The notes: generated from the letters alone by a model not told the origin. Shown: positions 26,100 to 35,972, counted from the stretch's first letter. The stretch is DNA of 64,000 nucleotides from Bryobacterales bacterium (GCA_022824585.1 JAJDZN010000072.1:21912-85911), one strand, 5' to 3'. Translations and numbers: made by a program.

Positions 26100-29000
26100 C
26101 TATTCCCCCAGCTCGGCGGGCTCGAATGGCGGCGGCGGCTGTTGCATCTGGGCTCCCGGCGGCGCGACGATCACCCCCTCGTCCATTGTCCAGAGCGTGC
26201 GGCGGCCGCCCGAAGAATCGATGATGAGTTTCTTGCGGCCCGGCAGGATCTCTTCCATCGCTTCCAGGTACAGCCGCGTGGAAGTCGGCCCGGGAGCGGC
26301 GCGATAGGCTGACTCGAGCTGCTGGAAGCGCGCCGCGTCGCCGCCCGCGCGGTCCGTGCGGCTCGCCATGTAGCCGTGGGCCTCCTGCACCAGCGCCTCG
26401 CCTTGGCCCCTGGCCAGCGCGACCTGCTCGTTGGCGTAGCCCTCGGCCTCGTTGATCATCCGGCTCTTTTCTTCCAAGGCCCCGGCGACCTCGCGGAACG
26501 CATCGACGACCTCTACCGACGGGTGCATGTCCTGGAAGCGGACGTGCCGCACGCGCACCCCGGTGCCGTAGTCTGCAAGCCGCCGCTGCAGCTCTTCGGC
26601 GGCCCGCTGCTCGGTCCGGTGGCGGCCGGTGGTCAATAACGCATCCAGCGACACCGTGTTCACCACGCTGCGCAGCGCCGCTTCCGATGCGGCGCGGATG
26701 ACGGCCTCGGGATCGAGCTGTTGGAAGATGTAGTCGTCAGGCCGGTCGATGTCGTAGTGCACCACGGCGGTCATCTCGATCATGTTCTGGTCGCCGGTCA
26801 GCATCAGCGTTTCCTCGTCCTCGAGCTGGATGCGGCCGTCCCTGTGCTGGAGGTTCCATTCGTAGGACGGAGGCTCGCTGAACGCCGCGTCGTCCGAAGT
26901 CCGGAATCCGATCTCGATCGCGCGAATCTGCCTTGCCCGCACGCGCGTCAGCCGGTCGACGGGCCACGGCAGCTTGAAGTTCAATCCGGGCTCTCGATTG
27001 GGCAGCACCCTGCGGCCGAAGCGCTCGACCACGCCCACTTCCTCGGTGCGGATGGTGAAGACTGCCGTGGACGCCCACAGCGCAAGCAGAGCGGCTGCGG
27101 CGGGCTTTGCCAGCAGCCGGCGGTTCTCTACCAGCCACGCGAAGCCCGCGGCGGGATCGATGCCGCGCAGGATGTCGAGGATCGCCCTCCAGAGCTGGGC
27201 GATGCCGACATGCGACCGCACGCGCTCCCAGCGCGAGAGCTGGCCGGCGGGCCGCTCGATGCGCAGCAGGCGCACCGAGTTGAGCATCACGAAGATCGAG
27301 GAGATCTGGTGGACTCCGGCGGCTAGTGCCGGCCCCATCCAGCCGATGCCGGCGATGTAGACGGAAACCACGTTGACCACGCCGGCGAAGAGGATGATGT
27401 TCTGCCACACCGTGGTGACGGCCCGCCTGGAAACACCGAACAGCTTGGGCAGCCTCCCGATCTCCGGGTTGAGATCGACGACATCGGCTGCCTCGGCCGC
27501 GATGTCGGCGCCGGAACCCGAGATCGCCACGCCGACATCGGCTGCCGCCAGGGCGGGCGCGTCGTTGACGCCGTCGCCGATCATGGCAACCTTGCGGCCC
27601 TGCACCTGCAGTTGCTTGATCCGGTCCAGCTTTTGCTCCGGCAGCAGTTCGGCCTCCACGTGCGTGATGCCGACCACCCGCGCCATCGCGTCGGCGGCCT
27701 TGCGACGGTCGCCTGTGAGCAGGATGATGTTGCTGATGCCCAGGTCCTCGATCTCGTGGACCGCATCGTGAGCGCCCTGGCGCGGCGTGTCTCGCAGCAA
27801 GATCGCGCCCGCGCAGCGGTCGCCCTCGGCGACCAGGACCGGGGTCGCCCCAGCCCGGTCGGAGGCGGTCAAGTAGTCTTCGAGGCCATAGATGCCGTGG
27901 TCGTTGAGGAAGGCCTCGTTGCCGGCTCGGACGGTCTTGCCGCGATGGATGCACTCGGCGCCGCGCCCGGGCACGATCTGTGCGTCTTGGAATTCCCCGG
28001 CGGCGATCCCGCGCTCTTCGGCGGTGCGGACGATCACCTTGGCGAGCGGGTGGTCCGAGCTCGCTTCCGCGGTCGCCCCGAGAGTGAGCACCTGTTCCTC
28101 GGTGTGGCCCGGGGCCACCAAGATATCGACGATCTCGAACTCGCCGGTGGTCAGCGTGCCGGTCTTGTCGAACACGATGGTGTCGATTTTGGAGGCCGTC
28201 TGGACGACCTGCCCTCCGCGGGCCAGCAGGCCGCGGCGGGCCAAGCCGCCGATGGCGGCAACCATGGCGGCGGGAGTGGCCAGGATCAGTGCGCAGGGGC
28301 ACCCGACGATCAGGACCGCCACGGCCCGGCGCACGCGCTCGGTGGCCTCGACGTCGCTGGAGAGGAAATAGACCGCGCCGGCAGCCAGCAGGATGGCCGG
28401 CAGGAAGTAGCGGGCGTAGCGGTCCGCTTCCCGCACCACCGGCGCGGTGCGGTGGTCGCGGGCCTCTTCCACCAAGTGAATGAGCCGCGCTAGGGTGGAC
28501 TCCTCCGCGGCATAGGTCACCCGGATGTGGAGCAGGCCGTGACCGTTCAGGGTGCCCGAGAATACTTCGTCCCCCTCGCTCTTGTCGCGAGGCACGGACT
28601 CTCCCGTGATGGGGCTCTCGTCGACCGACGATTCACCGCGTTCGACCGTGCCATCGGCGGCGATGCGCTCGCCGGCGCGCACGACGACCAAGTCGCCGGG
28701 CTCCAAGTCCTCGACATGGACTTCGACCTCCTCGCCATCGCGCAGCACGCGGGCATGGTGGGGCAGCTGGTCCACGAAGCGGTGGATCGCCCGTTCGGTC
28801 CGCCCGGCGGCCCAGGCCTCCAGGCCCTCGCCGAGGAGCATGATGAACATGGCCTCGGCGGCCGCCAAGTATTCTCCGATCGCCAGGGCCGCGCCCGCCG
28901 CGATGACGATCGCGAGGTCTGCCGAGATCTTGCGCTCGAGGAGCTCGGAAATGGCCCGGTAAAAGGTCTTGTAGCCCGCCAGCACCGCGAGGAAGATCGC

Positions 29001-29141
29001 TGTGTCGATTCCAAGCAAGGAATCGAAGATGCCGAACAGGTTCAGCAGCAGCAGGACGCCGACGACAACCGTGAACCCTACGTACTTGATCTGCTCGCGG
29101 CGGTCGCGATTTATCGCATGGTCCTCGGAGACGACATGCAC
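26100..29141 (-). CDS. P1B-type metal-transporting ATPase fused to an HflK-like SPFH domain
   Basis: A 1013-residue fusion. Residues about 1-635 are a P1B ATPase: TGES at 179-182, the metal-site CPC at 281-283 in a membrane helix, the phosphorylation motif DKTGT at 325-329, SSDHP at 361-365, and GDGVND at 522-527. There is no N-terminal HMA domain. The last membrane helices (QNIILFAGVVN; HQISSIF) match neither the Cu(I) nor the Zn/Cd signatures I know, so the metal is unassigned. Residues about 675-1000 are a membrane segment, SPFH domain (RTEEVGVVERFG, DQNMIEMTAVVHY) and coiled coil with NEAEGYANEQ, i.e. an HflK domain. The start is GTG at 29141. It is first of four tightly spaced genes (gaps 3 bp, 8 bp, 4-bp overlap). 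The reading frame is continuous, so the fusion does not depend on a frameshift. Confidence 0.93.
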   Translation of the reverse strand: MHVVSEDHAINRDRREQIKYVGFTVVVGVLLLLNLFGIFDSLLGIDTAIFLAVLAGYKTFYRAISELLERKISADLAIVIAAGAALAIGEYLAAAEAMFIMLLGEGLEAWAAGRTERAIHRFVDQLPHHARVLRDGEEVEVHVEDLEPGDLVVVRAGERIAADGTVERGESSVDESPITGESVPRDKSEGDEVFSGTLNGHGLLHIRVTYAAEESTLARLIHLVEEARDHRTAPVVREADRYARYFLPAILLAAGAVYFLSSDVEATERVRRAVAVLIVGCPCALILATPAAMVAAIGGLARRGLLARGGQVVQTASKIDTIVFDKTGTLTTGEFEIVDILVAPGHTEEQVLTLGATAEASSDHPLAKVIVRTAEERGIAAGEFQDAQIVPGRGAECIHRGKTVRAGNEAFLNDHGIYGLEDYLTASDRAGATPVLVAEGDRCAGAILLRDTPRQGAHDAVHEIEDLGISNIILLTGDRRKAADAMARVVGITHVEAELLPEQKLDRIKQLQVQGRKVAMIGDGVNDAPALAAADVGVAISGSGADIAAEAADVVDLNPEIGRLPKLFGVSRRAVTTVWQNIILFAGVVNVVSVYIAGIGWMGPALAAGVHQISSIFVMLNSVRLLRIERPAGQLSRWERVRSHVGIAQLWRAILDILRGIDPAAGFAWLVENRRLLAKPAAAALLALWASTAVFTIRTEEVGVVERFGRRVLPNREPGLNFKLPWPVDRLTRVRARQIRAIEIGFRTSDDAAFSEPPSYEWNLQHRDGRIQLEDEETLMLTGDQNMIEMTAVVHYDIDRPDDYIFQQLDPEAVIRAASEAALRSVVNTVSLDALLTTGRHRTEQRAAEELQRRLADYGTGVRVRHVRFQDMHPSVEVVDAFREVAGALEEKSRMINEAEGYANEQVALARGQGEALVQEAHGYMASRTDRAGGDAARFQQLESAYRAAPGPTSTRLYLEAMEEILPGRKKLIIDSSGGRRTLWTMDEGVIVAPPGAQMQQPPPPFEPAELGE

Positions 29142-29350
29142 TGGTAGACAAAGATAGCAAAGACGGTCGTTGGCCTCCCTGATTAGCGGGGCCTCGGGCG
29201 TCGATCCATGTGCAATGGGCGCGACTAGCTAAGGTGATCGTCGCCGTGCGGCAGAGCCGCTCCGCCCTCGCCACGGGGTACCCGCAGCGCGCCCCTCGAC
29301 CGGTGCCCGCCGCTGCCTCTACCGTCCCCCAGAAGCCGATCGGCGCATTG

Positions 29351-29356
29351 TACAAT
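29351..29356 (+). promoter_or_regulatory. Possible -10 element of the acyl-CoA ligase gene
   Basis: TACAAT lies 9 bp before the ATG at 29366, which would give a leaderless or nearly leaderless transcript. No convincing -35 element. It lies in the 224-bp divergent region shared with the ATPase operon. Confidence 0.3.
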
Positions 29357-29365
29357 CACTGCTTC

Positions 29366-30988
29366 ATGCCCGGGAAGAGCTACGCGAAGGGCCCGACCAT
29401 CCCCCTGATCGGCGAGACCATCGGGGATGTTTTCGACAAGGCGGTCGCGTCGCACTCGGACAAGGATGCCCTCGTCTCGCGCCACCAAGGGCTGCGGCTC
29501 ACGTACGCAGACCTCGACAGGGGCGTGAGCGAAGTCGCGGCAGGGCTGTGGGGCTTGGGAATCCGTCCCGGCGACAGGGTCGGCATGTGGGCCTCGAGCT
29601 GCGTCGAATGGGTCTACCTGCAAGTTGCCACTGCCAAGATCGGAGCCGTCCTGGTCAACGTCAATCCCGCCTACCGCGCCCGCGACCTGACATACATCTT
29701 GGAACGCTCGGGCATCAAGGCCATCTTCCTGCACGAGCAGGACGCCCGCGTGAACTACGCCGACCTGCTGGAGGAGGCGAAGGGCAGGAGCAATCACTCC
29801 CTGCGCGCTTCGGTGCTGCTAGGCACGTCGCAGTGGGACCGGATGATCGGCGGCGGAGTCGCTCCAGATCCCGGACCGAGAGACTTGCACGAGGTCGTCA
29901 ACATCCAGTACACATCCGGCACGACCGGCAGCCCGAAGGGCGTGCTGCTCACCCACCACAACATAGTCAACAATGCCCACCTCGTCGGTGCCGGGCTGCG
30001 CTGGACGCCCGCGGACATCCTGTGCATGCCCGTGCCCCTCTACCACTGCTTCGGCTGCGTCCTGGGTTCGTTGCAGTGCATCGTCCACGGAGCGACGCTC
30101 GTGCTGCCCTCGGCGCAATTCGACCCCTTGGCAACTCTCCAAGCCATTGACGAATTGCGCTGCACGACAGTCTACGGAGTGCCGACCATGTTCGTCGCCG
30201 AACTCGACCATCCCCAGTTCGCCAGCTTCGATACCACCTGCCTGCGCACCGGGATCATGGCCGGCTCGCCATGCCCCGTAGAGCTGATGAAGCGGGTCGT
30301 GCGACAGATGCACTGCTCGGAGATGACCATCGCCTACGGCCAGACAGAATCATCCCCCGCCATTACGCAGAGCACTTGCGACGATCCGCTGGAGGTTCGC
30401 ACTGCCACGGTCGGGCAGGCGATGCCGTGTACGGAGGTGAAGGTGATTGATCCGGAGACAGGCGAGACCGTTGACGTGGGTGTGCAGGGCGAATTGCTGA
30501 CGCGCGGCTATCTCGTGATGAAGGGCTACGACAAGGATCCCGAAAACACGGCCCGGGCGGTTGACGGGGACGGCTGGCTGCACACCGGAGACCTAGCCAC
30601 GATGCGCCCGGACGGCAACCTGCGCATCACCGGGCGCGCCCGGGAAATGATCATCCGCGGCGGCGAGAACGTCTATCCGAGGGAGATCGAGGAGTACCTG
30701 CACACGCACCCCGACATCGCGGACGTGTACGTCTTCGGCGTTCCTGACGAGCGCCTCGGGGAGCGCGTGGCGGCCTGGGTCAAGGCGCGCGACGGTTCCG
30801 GCCTCGCAGAAGAAGCAGTCAAGGCGTTCTGCCAAGGCCAGATCGCCCACTTCAAGATTCCCGAGCTGATTCGGTTCGTCGACGAGTTCCCGCTGACAGT
30901 CACCGGGAAGGTGCAGAAGTTCATCATGCGCGAGCGCGAGATCGAACTGCGCGGCCTCGCCGGGGCCGCCGCGGTGGAGACCGCCTGA
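29366..30988 (+). CDS. AMP-binding acyl-CoA ligase (fatty-acid-CoA synthetase type)
   Basis: A 540-residue ANL-superfamily enzyme that activates a carboxylic acid to an acyl-adenylate and then a CoA thioester. Visible motifs: YTSGTTGSPKGV (P-loop-like A3), YGQTESSP (A5), GWLHTGDLATM (A7), GRAREMIIRGGENVYPREIEE (A8 hinge) and the C-terminal catalytic Lys in TGKVQKF (A10). It resembles medium- and long-chain acyl-CoA synthetases; the substrate cannot be read directly. The ATG at 29366 begins the conserved N-terminus; an upstream extension of 52 codons lacks similarity. It converges on the large HEAT gene with no gap: the two stop codons abut in the palindrome TGATCA (30986-30991). Confidence 0.93.
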   Translation: MPGKSYAKGPTIPLIGETIGDVFDKAVASHSDKDALVSRHQGLRLTYADLDRGVSEVAAGLWGLGIRPGDRVGMWASSCVEWVYLQVATAKIGAVLVNVNPAYRARDLTYILERSGIKAIFLHEQDARVNYADLLEEAKGRSNHSLRASVLLGTSQWDRMIGGGVAPDPGPRDLHEVVNIQYTSGTTGSPKGVLLTHHNIVNNAHLVGAGLRWTPADILCMPVPLYHCFGCVLGSLQCIVHGATLVLPSAQFDPLATLQAIDELRCTTVYGVPTMFVAELDHPQFASFDTTCLRTGIMAGSPCPVELMKRVVRQMHCSEMTIAYGQTESSPAITQSTCDDPLEVRTATVGQAMPCTEVKVIDPETGETVDVGVQGELLTRGYLVMKGYDKDPENTARAVDGDGWLHTGDLATMRPDGNLRITGRAREMIIRGGENVYPREIEEYLHTHPDIADVYVFGVPDERLGERVAAWVKARDGSGLAEEAVKAFCQGQIAHFKIPELIRFVDEFPLTVTGKVQKFIMREREIELRGLAGAAAVETA

Positions 30989-33900
30989 TCAGCCGCCGCG
31001 CTGCAGGTCGGCCTGCTTGAGCACCCACTCGCGGATCACGCCGTAGCCCGGGTCGCCCGCTTCGTAGCGCACCCCGCCTTGGTGCCCGTCCTCGTCACCG
31101 GACTGGATATTGAGCGGCTTGCGCAGGAACTTGCTCTTTTCGACATCGTGCAGGTCCACCCGTGCTTGCATGCGCCGGTAGTTGCCCAGCAGCGCTTGGG
31201 GCGGGATGTAGCCCGCCGCGTCCGGCGGGTCCAAGTAGAGGGTAGGCACGCGTCCCGGCACGCCGTGGCAGGAAATGCAGGCGCGGTTGTCGCGCGAGTC
31301 GATGCGCGTCATCTCGGTGAACACGTAGTCGCGGAAGTGGATGATGTCTTCGATCCACTCGTCGGAATCGGCCAGCGCCCGGACATCGCTGCCTTGCTGC
31401 GCCTTGCTCTCTTCGGCGATGATCTCGCGCAGGCGCTTGCCGTAGATCTTGTCGTCGCTGTTGAGGATGTTCTGGATGCGGGTGCGGTAGAGCGGGCTCG
31501 GCTCGTGGTCGATCCAGGCCGTCAGCGCCTTCAGCACTTCGGGATGTCGGCGCAGCGCGGTCTTGTTGGCCAGCGCGATCGCCTGCTTGCGCACGTCCTC
31601 GGGCGAGTCTTCGGAGAACCACGAGGTGAACATGCCGACGAGCCTGTCCTTGGCCTCCACGATGGGATCGATCACGTCGATGCCCAACTCGTCCTTGGTG
31701 AACAGCGAGCCGGCGGTCTCGCCTGGCTCTAGCTTGAGGTAGTCCAGGCCGAAGATGTAGTTCGGCTCGGCGTCGTCGTTCGAGCCGACCATGCGGAAAG
31801 TCAGCCGGTTCTGGCCAGCCTTGAACTCATGCACGCCCAGTGACACCGGGCCGGGAGCGGTGAGGCTCTCGCGGTAGAAGTCGATCGCGTCTTCGATGCT
31901 TTCGCCGTTGAGGAGCGGCTGGACGGTGCCCATTTCCCGGTCGTGAAGGAACGCAGCGATAATCTCGTAGGGCCCGCCTTCGGGCGCTTCCACCCCGAAC
32001 GTGAGTTCGTTGCCGGGCAGCCCCTCGCGCCACCACAGGATCGTGTTGCGGCTGGTGAGGCCGTCCGGCACGAGCTGCTTGGTGGTGCGTCCGCCCGTCA
32101 GGTCCAAGACCTCTAGGTCCTCGGCCTCGGTGGCGCCTTCGATGGCCTCTTCCATGGTGGGGCCGCCCTCCTGATAGCGCAGCATCCACTCCGTCGATGG
32201 CAGCCAGAAGAGCGCGTCCCCGCCGACGTGGTCGAACGCCGCCCGGCGGTGCAGCGTGGGGTTGTTGCCTAGCACCCGTCCCAGCAGCGTCGCCCTTTCG
32301 CTGTCCGCCGGGGATTGGTCCGTGGCGCTGGGGGCCGGCCTTCCCAGCAGGTGCGGCGCGGCGGCGATCGGGGACTGGCGCGCAGGCGGCACGAGCAGCT
32401 TGAAGAACTCGCGCTCGAGATCGGCGTTGTCCTCGCCCTCGCTGAACTGCCAGCGGACCCGCGATAGGAAACGGACCAGCGCTTCGGCATCGTCCTGCCG
32501 GCCGGCATTCAGGAACGCATCGAGCTTGGCCAGCAGAGGACGGATCGTCTCGACGTCGCCGGAGAGCCGCAGGGCGCTGGGGTTGGACAGGGCCTTGGCC
32601 GCGGCAGCGACCTGTTCTAGGTCGTCGCCTTGCAGCAGTTCCAGCAGGTGGCGCTGCAAACGGGCCGAGTTCACGTTGGCGGCACCTTGCAGCGCGATGG
32701 ACCTCCACGGCACCTGCCCGTCGTCGCTGCGCGTCTGGTAGATGCTGAGCAGGATGTCACCGATCAGCTCGGTCGCGCCGGGCGTCGAGTATCCGAGCTG
32801 GCCGGGGCCGCCGTCTCCGCCGCGCTCTTGGAAATGAGTCGCCGCCACGGCCGCCAAGCGCTGTTCGAGCAGGTCTCGCCGGTCTCCCGCCCGTTGCCGG
32901 GCAGACGACAGCATCCGGTACAGGTCTTCCAACTCGCGGTACTGCTGCTCGCGGTTGTCGGTGCCGGTCTGGTTCGCGATCTGACCGTTGACGATCAGCA
33001 TCGAGGTCGTCGAGTAGCGCATCGCATTCTCGACGTGGCTGTTCGGTTCGGGCTGTTGCAGGACCGCGACCCAGGCGCGGTTGATGCGCTGGCGCAGCGG
33101 CGGGTTCCAGACCCACTGGTGCCACGCTGCCTTGAACGCGTAGGCCCGCACGCCCGGGAACGGATCGCGCATGGCATCGGCGAGTAGGTCGGCCAGTTCG
33201 TTGGCGTCCACTTGGGAGCGCGGCCCGACCAGGTCCGCCCGCATGATCAGGGATTGCAGGACCGATTGCCGCGTGCGCTCGTCACCGCCGCGATAGGCCG
33301 CTAGCACGGCTGGCCAGCCCTGATCGTCCAGGAGCAACTGGCGCAGCGACCAGAAGGCGGCTTCGCGGCACGCCTTGACCGGATCGGAGAGCCCAGAAAT
33401 CAAGGCGGGGATGCCAGCCGGGGCCAGCGAGCCGCCAATGCCGAGGTAGCCGTAGTAGCGGACCTGCGGCATCTCGTCGTCGGTTGCGGCAATCATCAGG
33501 TCTGCGAAGTCCGCCCGGCCAGTGGTTTGCAGAGCCCGGACGCGGGAGAGCTTCTCCAAGGCGGATTCGTCGGGTCCCGGCTCGAAGTCGCTCCGTTCGA
33601 ACGGCTGGGCGTCGCCCGGGAACAGGCGGCTGAGGGCGCGGATCACGTAGGCGTTGGTGACGAAGCCGGTCTGTGCCGAGCGGTTCCAGAGCCCGTATTC
33701 GAACTGCTTCTCCAGCAGCCAACGCACGGCGCGCTTGACCGGGGGGCTGTCCGGGCCCTGTCCCGCGGCCCGCAGGGCGATGAGCGACACCGCCGTTGGC
33801 GCGGGGTCCCCCTCTTCATCGATTCGGTTCCAGGAGTCCGTGGCCTCGTCGTGCACACCGAGGTCGAAGCCCCACGATCCGTCCTCTTGCTGCAGGGCCA

Positions 33901-35842
33901 GCAGCCGCTTCATGTCGCGCTCGACCTGCGCTTCGAACGCCGGCAGCAGTTCCCGGGCCCGCTTGCCCAACTCGGCCTCGGCGTCGAGCTTGGCGAGTTC
34001 CTCGCGCGGGAGCAGATCGTGGAAGAACTCGATACGGTGGCCCAGGTCGTCGGTGACCTTGATCTGGACGTCGCCGGTGGCGACGATCTTCTCGGCCTTC
34101 TCGACCACGCCGGCAAGGTACTTCTCTTCGCCGCTGTCGCGCCACGCCCGCTCAAGGATCTCGGCCGCGAACTTGAAGACCACGTTCGGGCCGAAGTTAG
34201 AGCCCCTGCCCGCGGCGTTGATGCCCTGCGGGTCGTTGGTTTGCAGCACATAGTTGGCGGTACGCTTCTGCTGGTACGAGTGCAGCTTCTTGGGCTGGAA
34301 GGTGCGCTCGTGCTGCACCACGTTGCGGCCCGCCACGCGGCTGCCCGCGGGGGCGTCGCCGAGATCGTTGGGCGCCAGCGAGGTGTTCACGGCGGCGTCG
34401 ACGAGTTCGTTGGTCGGCCGCAGGCTCTCGTACATCGTGTTGACGAGCCGGCGGTGGTTCTGGACCGTCCCATCGGGGCGATAGCCGTGCCGCAGCGCGT
34501 CGGCGACGCCCCACACTCCGCTCTGGGTGTGGCAGCTCATGCAGTTCTCGCCGAAAAGGCTCGAGCCGTCCCGGACGCGGCGATGCACCGCGATGTTGCG
34601 CGGGCGGTGAATCAGCCAGGCGTCGATCTCGGCAAGGTGGTAGTAGATGGATTGGCGCAGTGCCTGCTGAGGTGTGTCGAACGGAGCCGGCTCGACCAGG
34701 CGGACTTCCAGCTCGTAGCCCGGCTGGTTCGCTTCCACCCGCAGGTAATACGTGCCGCCGGGCTGCACGCGGCGCGTGACGAACGAGCGGAAGTTGTCGT
34801 CTTGCTGGTGGATGCGCTCGTTGACGTCGCGGCCGTCGTAATAGGTGTAGACCTGCTCCGGGCCGGGGATCACCTCGGTGTCGGGATGGATATAGGGCAC
34901 TGCCTCGTTATTGCCGAAATCCTCACGCTTGGCGGCCTCGCGATGCTCCAGCTCCTCGGCCGTGGGAGTGCCCGGCTTGTACACCCGGATGCGCGCGCTG
35001 ACGACGGGTTCGACGAGCTGCAGGTTGGCCGTCAAGAGCTTGACCCTGTCGCCGCGGTAGACGAAGCGGTACCAATCGTCGGGCGAGCTTCCGGAGGCGG
35101 CGTTGTCGAAGTACTCCAGGTCGTCAGCGCCGCCGATGACGCGCAGGACTTGGTCGGCGTTGCCAGGCTCGAATGGCAGCAAGACCGCTTCTTCCGGGGC
35201 GTTGTTGGGCTCGGTTTCGAGCACGAGGTCACCCGAGACAGTCTGGGACACGTGCGCGACGTCGACAGTTATCGCTATGTCGTCGATGCCCGGCGTTCGT
35301 TTCGGAGCGGCCGCGGCAAGCCGGGCAAGCCCTTGGTCGCGATGGTACGGCGCCGTGGGCCAAGGCTCATCCGTGAGGGTTGTCAAGGAGAGTTCGTAAG
35401 TGCCTGCCCGCGGAGCCTTGTACGTCTGGTACACGTCCGGGTCCAGCGCATGCAGGACCTTGGTCCAGCCGTTCTCCTCGCCTTGCACCAGGTCCCCCCG
35501 GCTCATCGACGGAGTGGTTTGGGCAGTGCTCGGAGGAGGCCCGCTCCAGCGCGCTGAGATGCGGCCGTTGTCGGGAAGCCTGCCCGGGTTGGCGATGCCG
35601 GCTTGGATCCGAACCGTCTCGCCCTTGGCGAGATCCCACGAGCGTGTCCAGCTGCCGTCAAACTGGACCGTTTCGCCGAGGGCCGGTCCGGCCAGCAAAG
35701 CGCTCAGACACAGTGCGAGCAAGAGCAGACGGGAGCCTCCGGTTCGACGGACACAGTGCTTCCGAGATCCCGGATTCCTGGAGAACGATTGCCCGGGGAT
35801 CGCTGGAGCGTGGAGAGCGGTAATCGGGGTGGCCATGATCAT
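30989..35842 (-). CDS. Very large exported HEAT-repeat protein with two c-type heme motifs
   Basis: About 1617 residues. A signal peptide is clear (RLLLLALCLSALLAGPALG), although preceded by about 40 extra residues. Two CxxCH heme-attachment motifs are visible: CMSCH near residue 432 and CISCH near residue 1519, the latter in a C-terminal cytochrome-like domain. Between them are a prenyltransferase-like alpha-alpha region (LLALQQEDGSWGFD, LLEKQFEYGLWN) at about 600-720, then HEAT repeats with conserved Asp/Val/Arg patterns, and a beta-rich segment with carbohydrate-binding look (ELTFGVEAPEGGPYEI). Large proteins of this type occur in Acidobacteria and Planctomycetes but have no assigned function. 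It is probably periplasmic, where heme is attached. ATG at 35842 is the first credible start; the true one could be 35836. Confidence 0.8.
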   Translation of the reverse strand: MIMATPITALHAPAIPGQSFSRNPGSRKHCVRRTGGSRLLLLALCLSALLAGPALGETVQFDGSWTRSWDLAKGETVRIQAGIANPGRLPDNGRISARWSGPPPSTAQTTPSMSRGDLVQGEENGWTKVLHALDPDVYQTYKAPRAGTYELSLTTLTDEPWPTAPYHRDQGLARLAAAAPKRTPGIDDIAITVDVAHVSQTVSGDLVLETEPNNAPEEAVLLPFEPGNADQVLRVIGGADDLEYFDNAASGSSPDDWYRFVYRGDRVKLLTANLQLVEPVVSARIRVYKPGTPTAEELEHREAAKREDFGNNEAVPYIHPDTEVIPGPEQVYTYYDGRDVNERIHQQDDNFRSFVTRRVQPGGTYYLRVEANQPGYELEVRLVEPAPFDTPQQALRQSIYYHLAEIDAWLIHRPRNIAVHRRVRDGSSLFGENCMSCHTQSGVWGVADALRHGYRPDGTVQNHRRLVNTMYESLRPTNELVDAAVNTSLAPNDLGDAPAGSRVAGRNVVQHERTFQPKKLHSYQQKRTANYVLQTNDPQGINAAGRGSNFGPNVVFKFAAEILERAWRDSGEEKYLAGVVEKAEKIVATGDVQIKVTDDLGHRIEFFHDLLPREELAKLDAEAELGKRARELLPAFEAQVERDMKRLLALQQEDGSWGFDLGVHDEATDSWNRIDEEGDPAPTAVSLIALRAAGQGPDSPPVKRAVRWLLEKQFEYGLWNRSAQTGFVTNAYVIRALSRLFPGDAQPFERSDFEPGPDESALEKLSRVRALQTTGRADFADLMIAATDDEMPQVRYYGYLGIGGSLAPAGIPALISGLSDPVKACREAAFWSLRQLLLDDQGWPAVLAAYRGGDERTRQSVLQSLIMRADLVGPRSQVDANELADLLADAMRDPFPGVRAYAFKAAWHQWVWNPPLRQRINRAWVAVLQQPEPNSHVENAMRYSTTSMLIVNGQIANQTGTDNREQQYRELEDLYRMLSSARQRAGDRRDLLEQRLAAVAATHFQERGGDGGPGQLGYSTPGATELIGDILLSIYQTRSDDGQVPWRSIALQGAANVNSARLQRHLLELLQGDDLEQVAAAAKALSNPSALRLSGDVETIRPLLAKLDAFLNAGRQDDAEALVRFLSRVRWQFSEGEDNADLEREFFKLLVPPARQSPIAAAPHLLGRPAPSATDQSPADSERATLLGRVLGNNPTLHRRAAFDHVGGDALFWLPSTEWMLRYQEGGPTMEEAIEGATEAEDLEVLDLTGGRTTKQLVPDGLTSRNTILWWREGLPGNELTFGVEAPEGGPYEIIAAFLHDREMGTVQPLLNGESIEDAIDFYRESLTAPGPVSLGVHEFKAGQNRLTFRMVGSNDDAEPNYIFGLDYLKLEPGETAGSLFTKDELGIDVIDPIVEAKDRLVGMFTSWFSEDSPEDVRKQAIALANKTALRRHPEVLKALTAWIDHEPSPLYRTRIQNILNSDDKIYGKRLREIIAEESKAQQGSDVRALADSDEWIEDIIHFRDYVFTEMTRIDSRDNRACISCHGVPGRVPTLYLDPPDAAGYIPPQALLGNYRRMQARVDLHDVEKSKFLRKPLNIQSGDEDGHQGGVRYEAGDPGYGVIREWVLKQADLQRGG

Positions 35843-35972
35843 GATGTCGATGTGCCCACGAAGCCTCGGCACCGTCGGCTTGCAGGTCTGCAACGCACCC
35901 GCCGGCCGCGAGAGTCCTTCGCTAGGTCCGAATCTTGGCAGCCGCTAGCAAGCGGTGCAGCCAACTCAAACC

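Noticed and set aside
33527..35557. 676-codon open frame antisense to the HEAT/heme gene
   Set aside because: A shadow of GC-rich coding sequence; the minus-strand gene has a signal peptide, two heme motifs and repeat structure.
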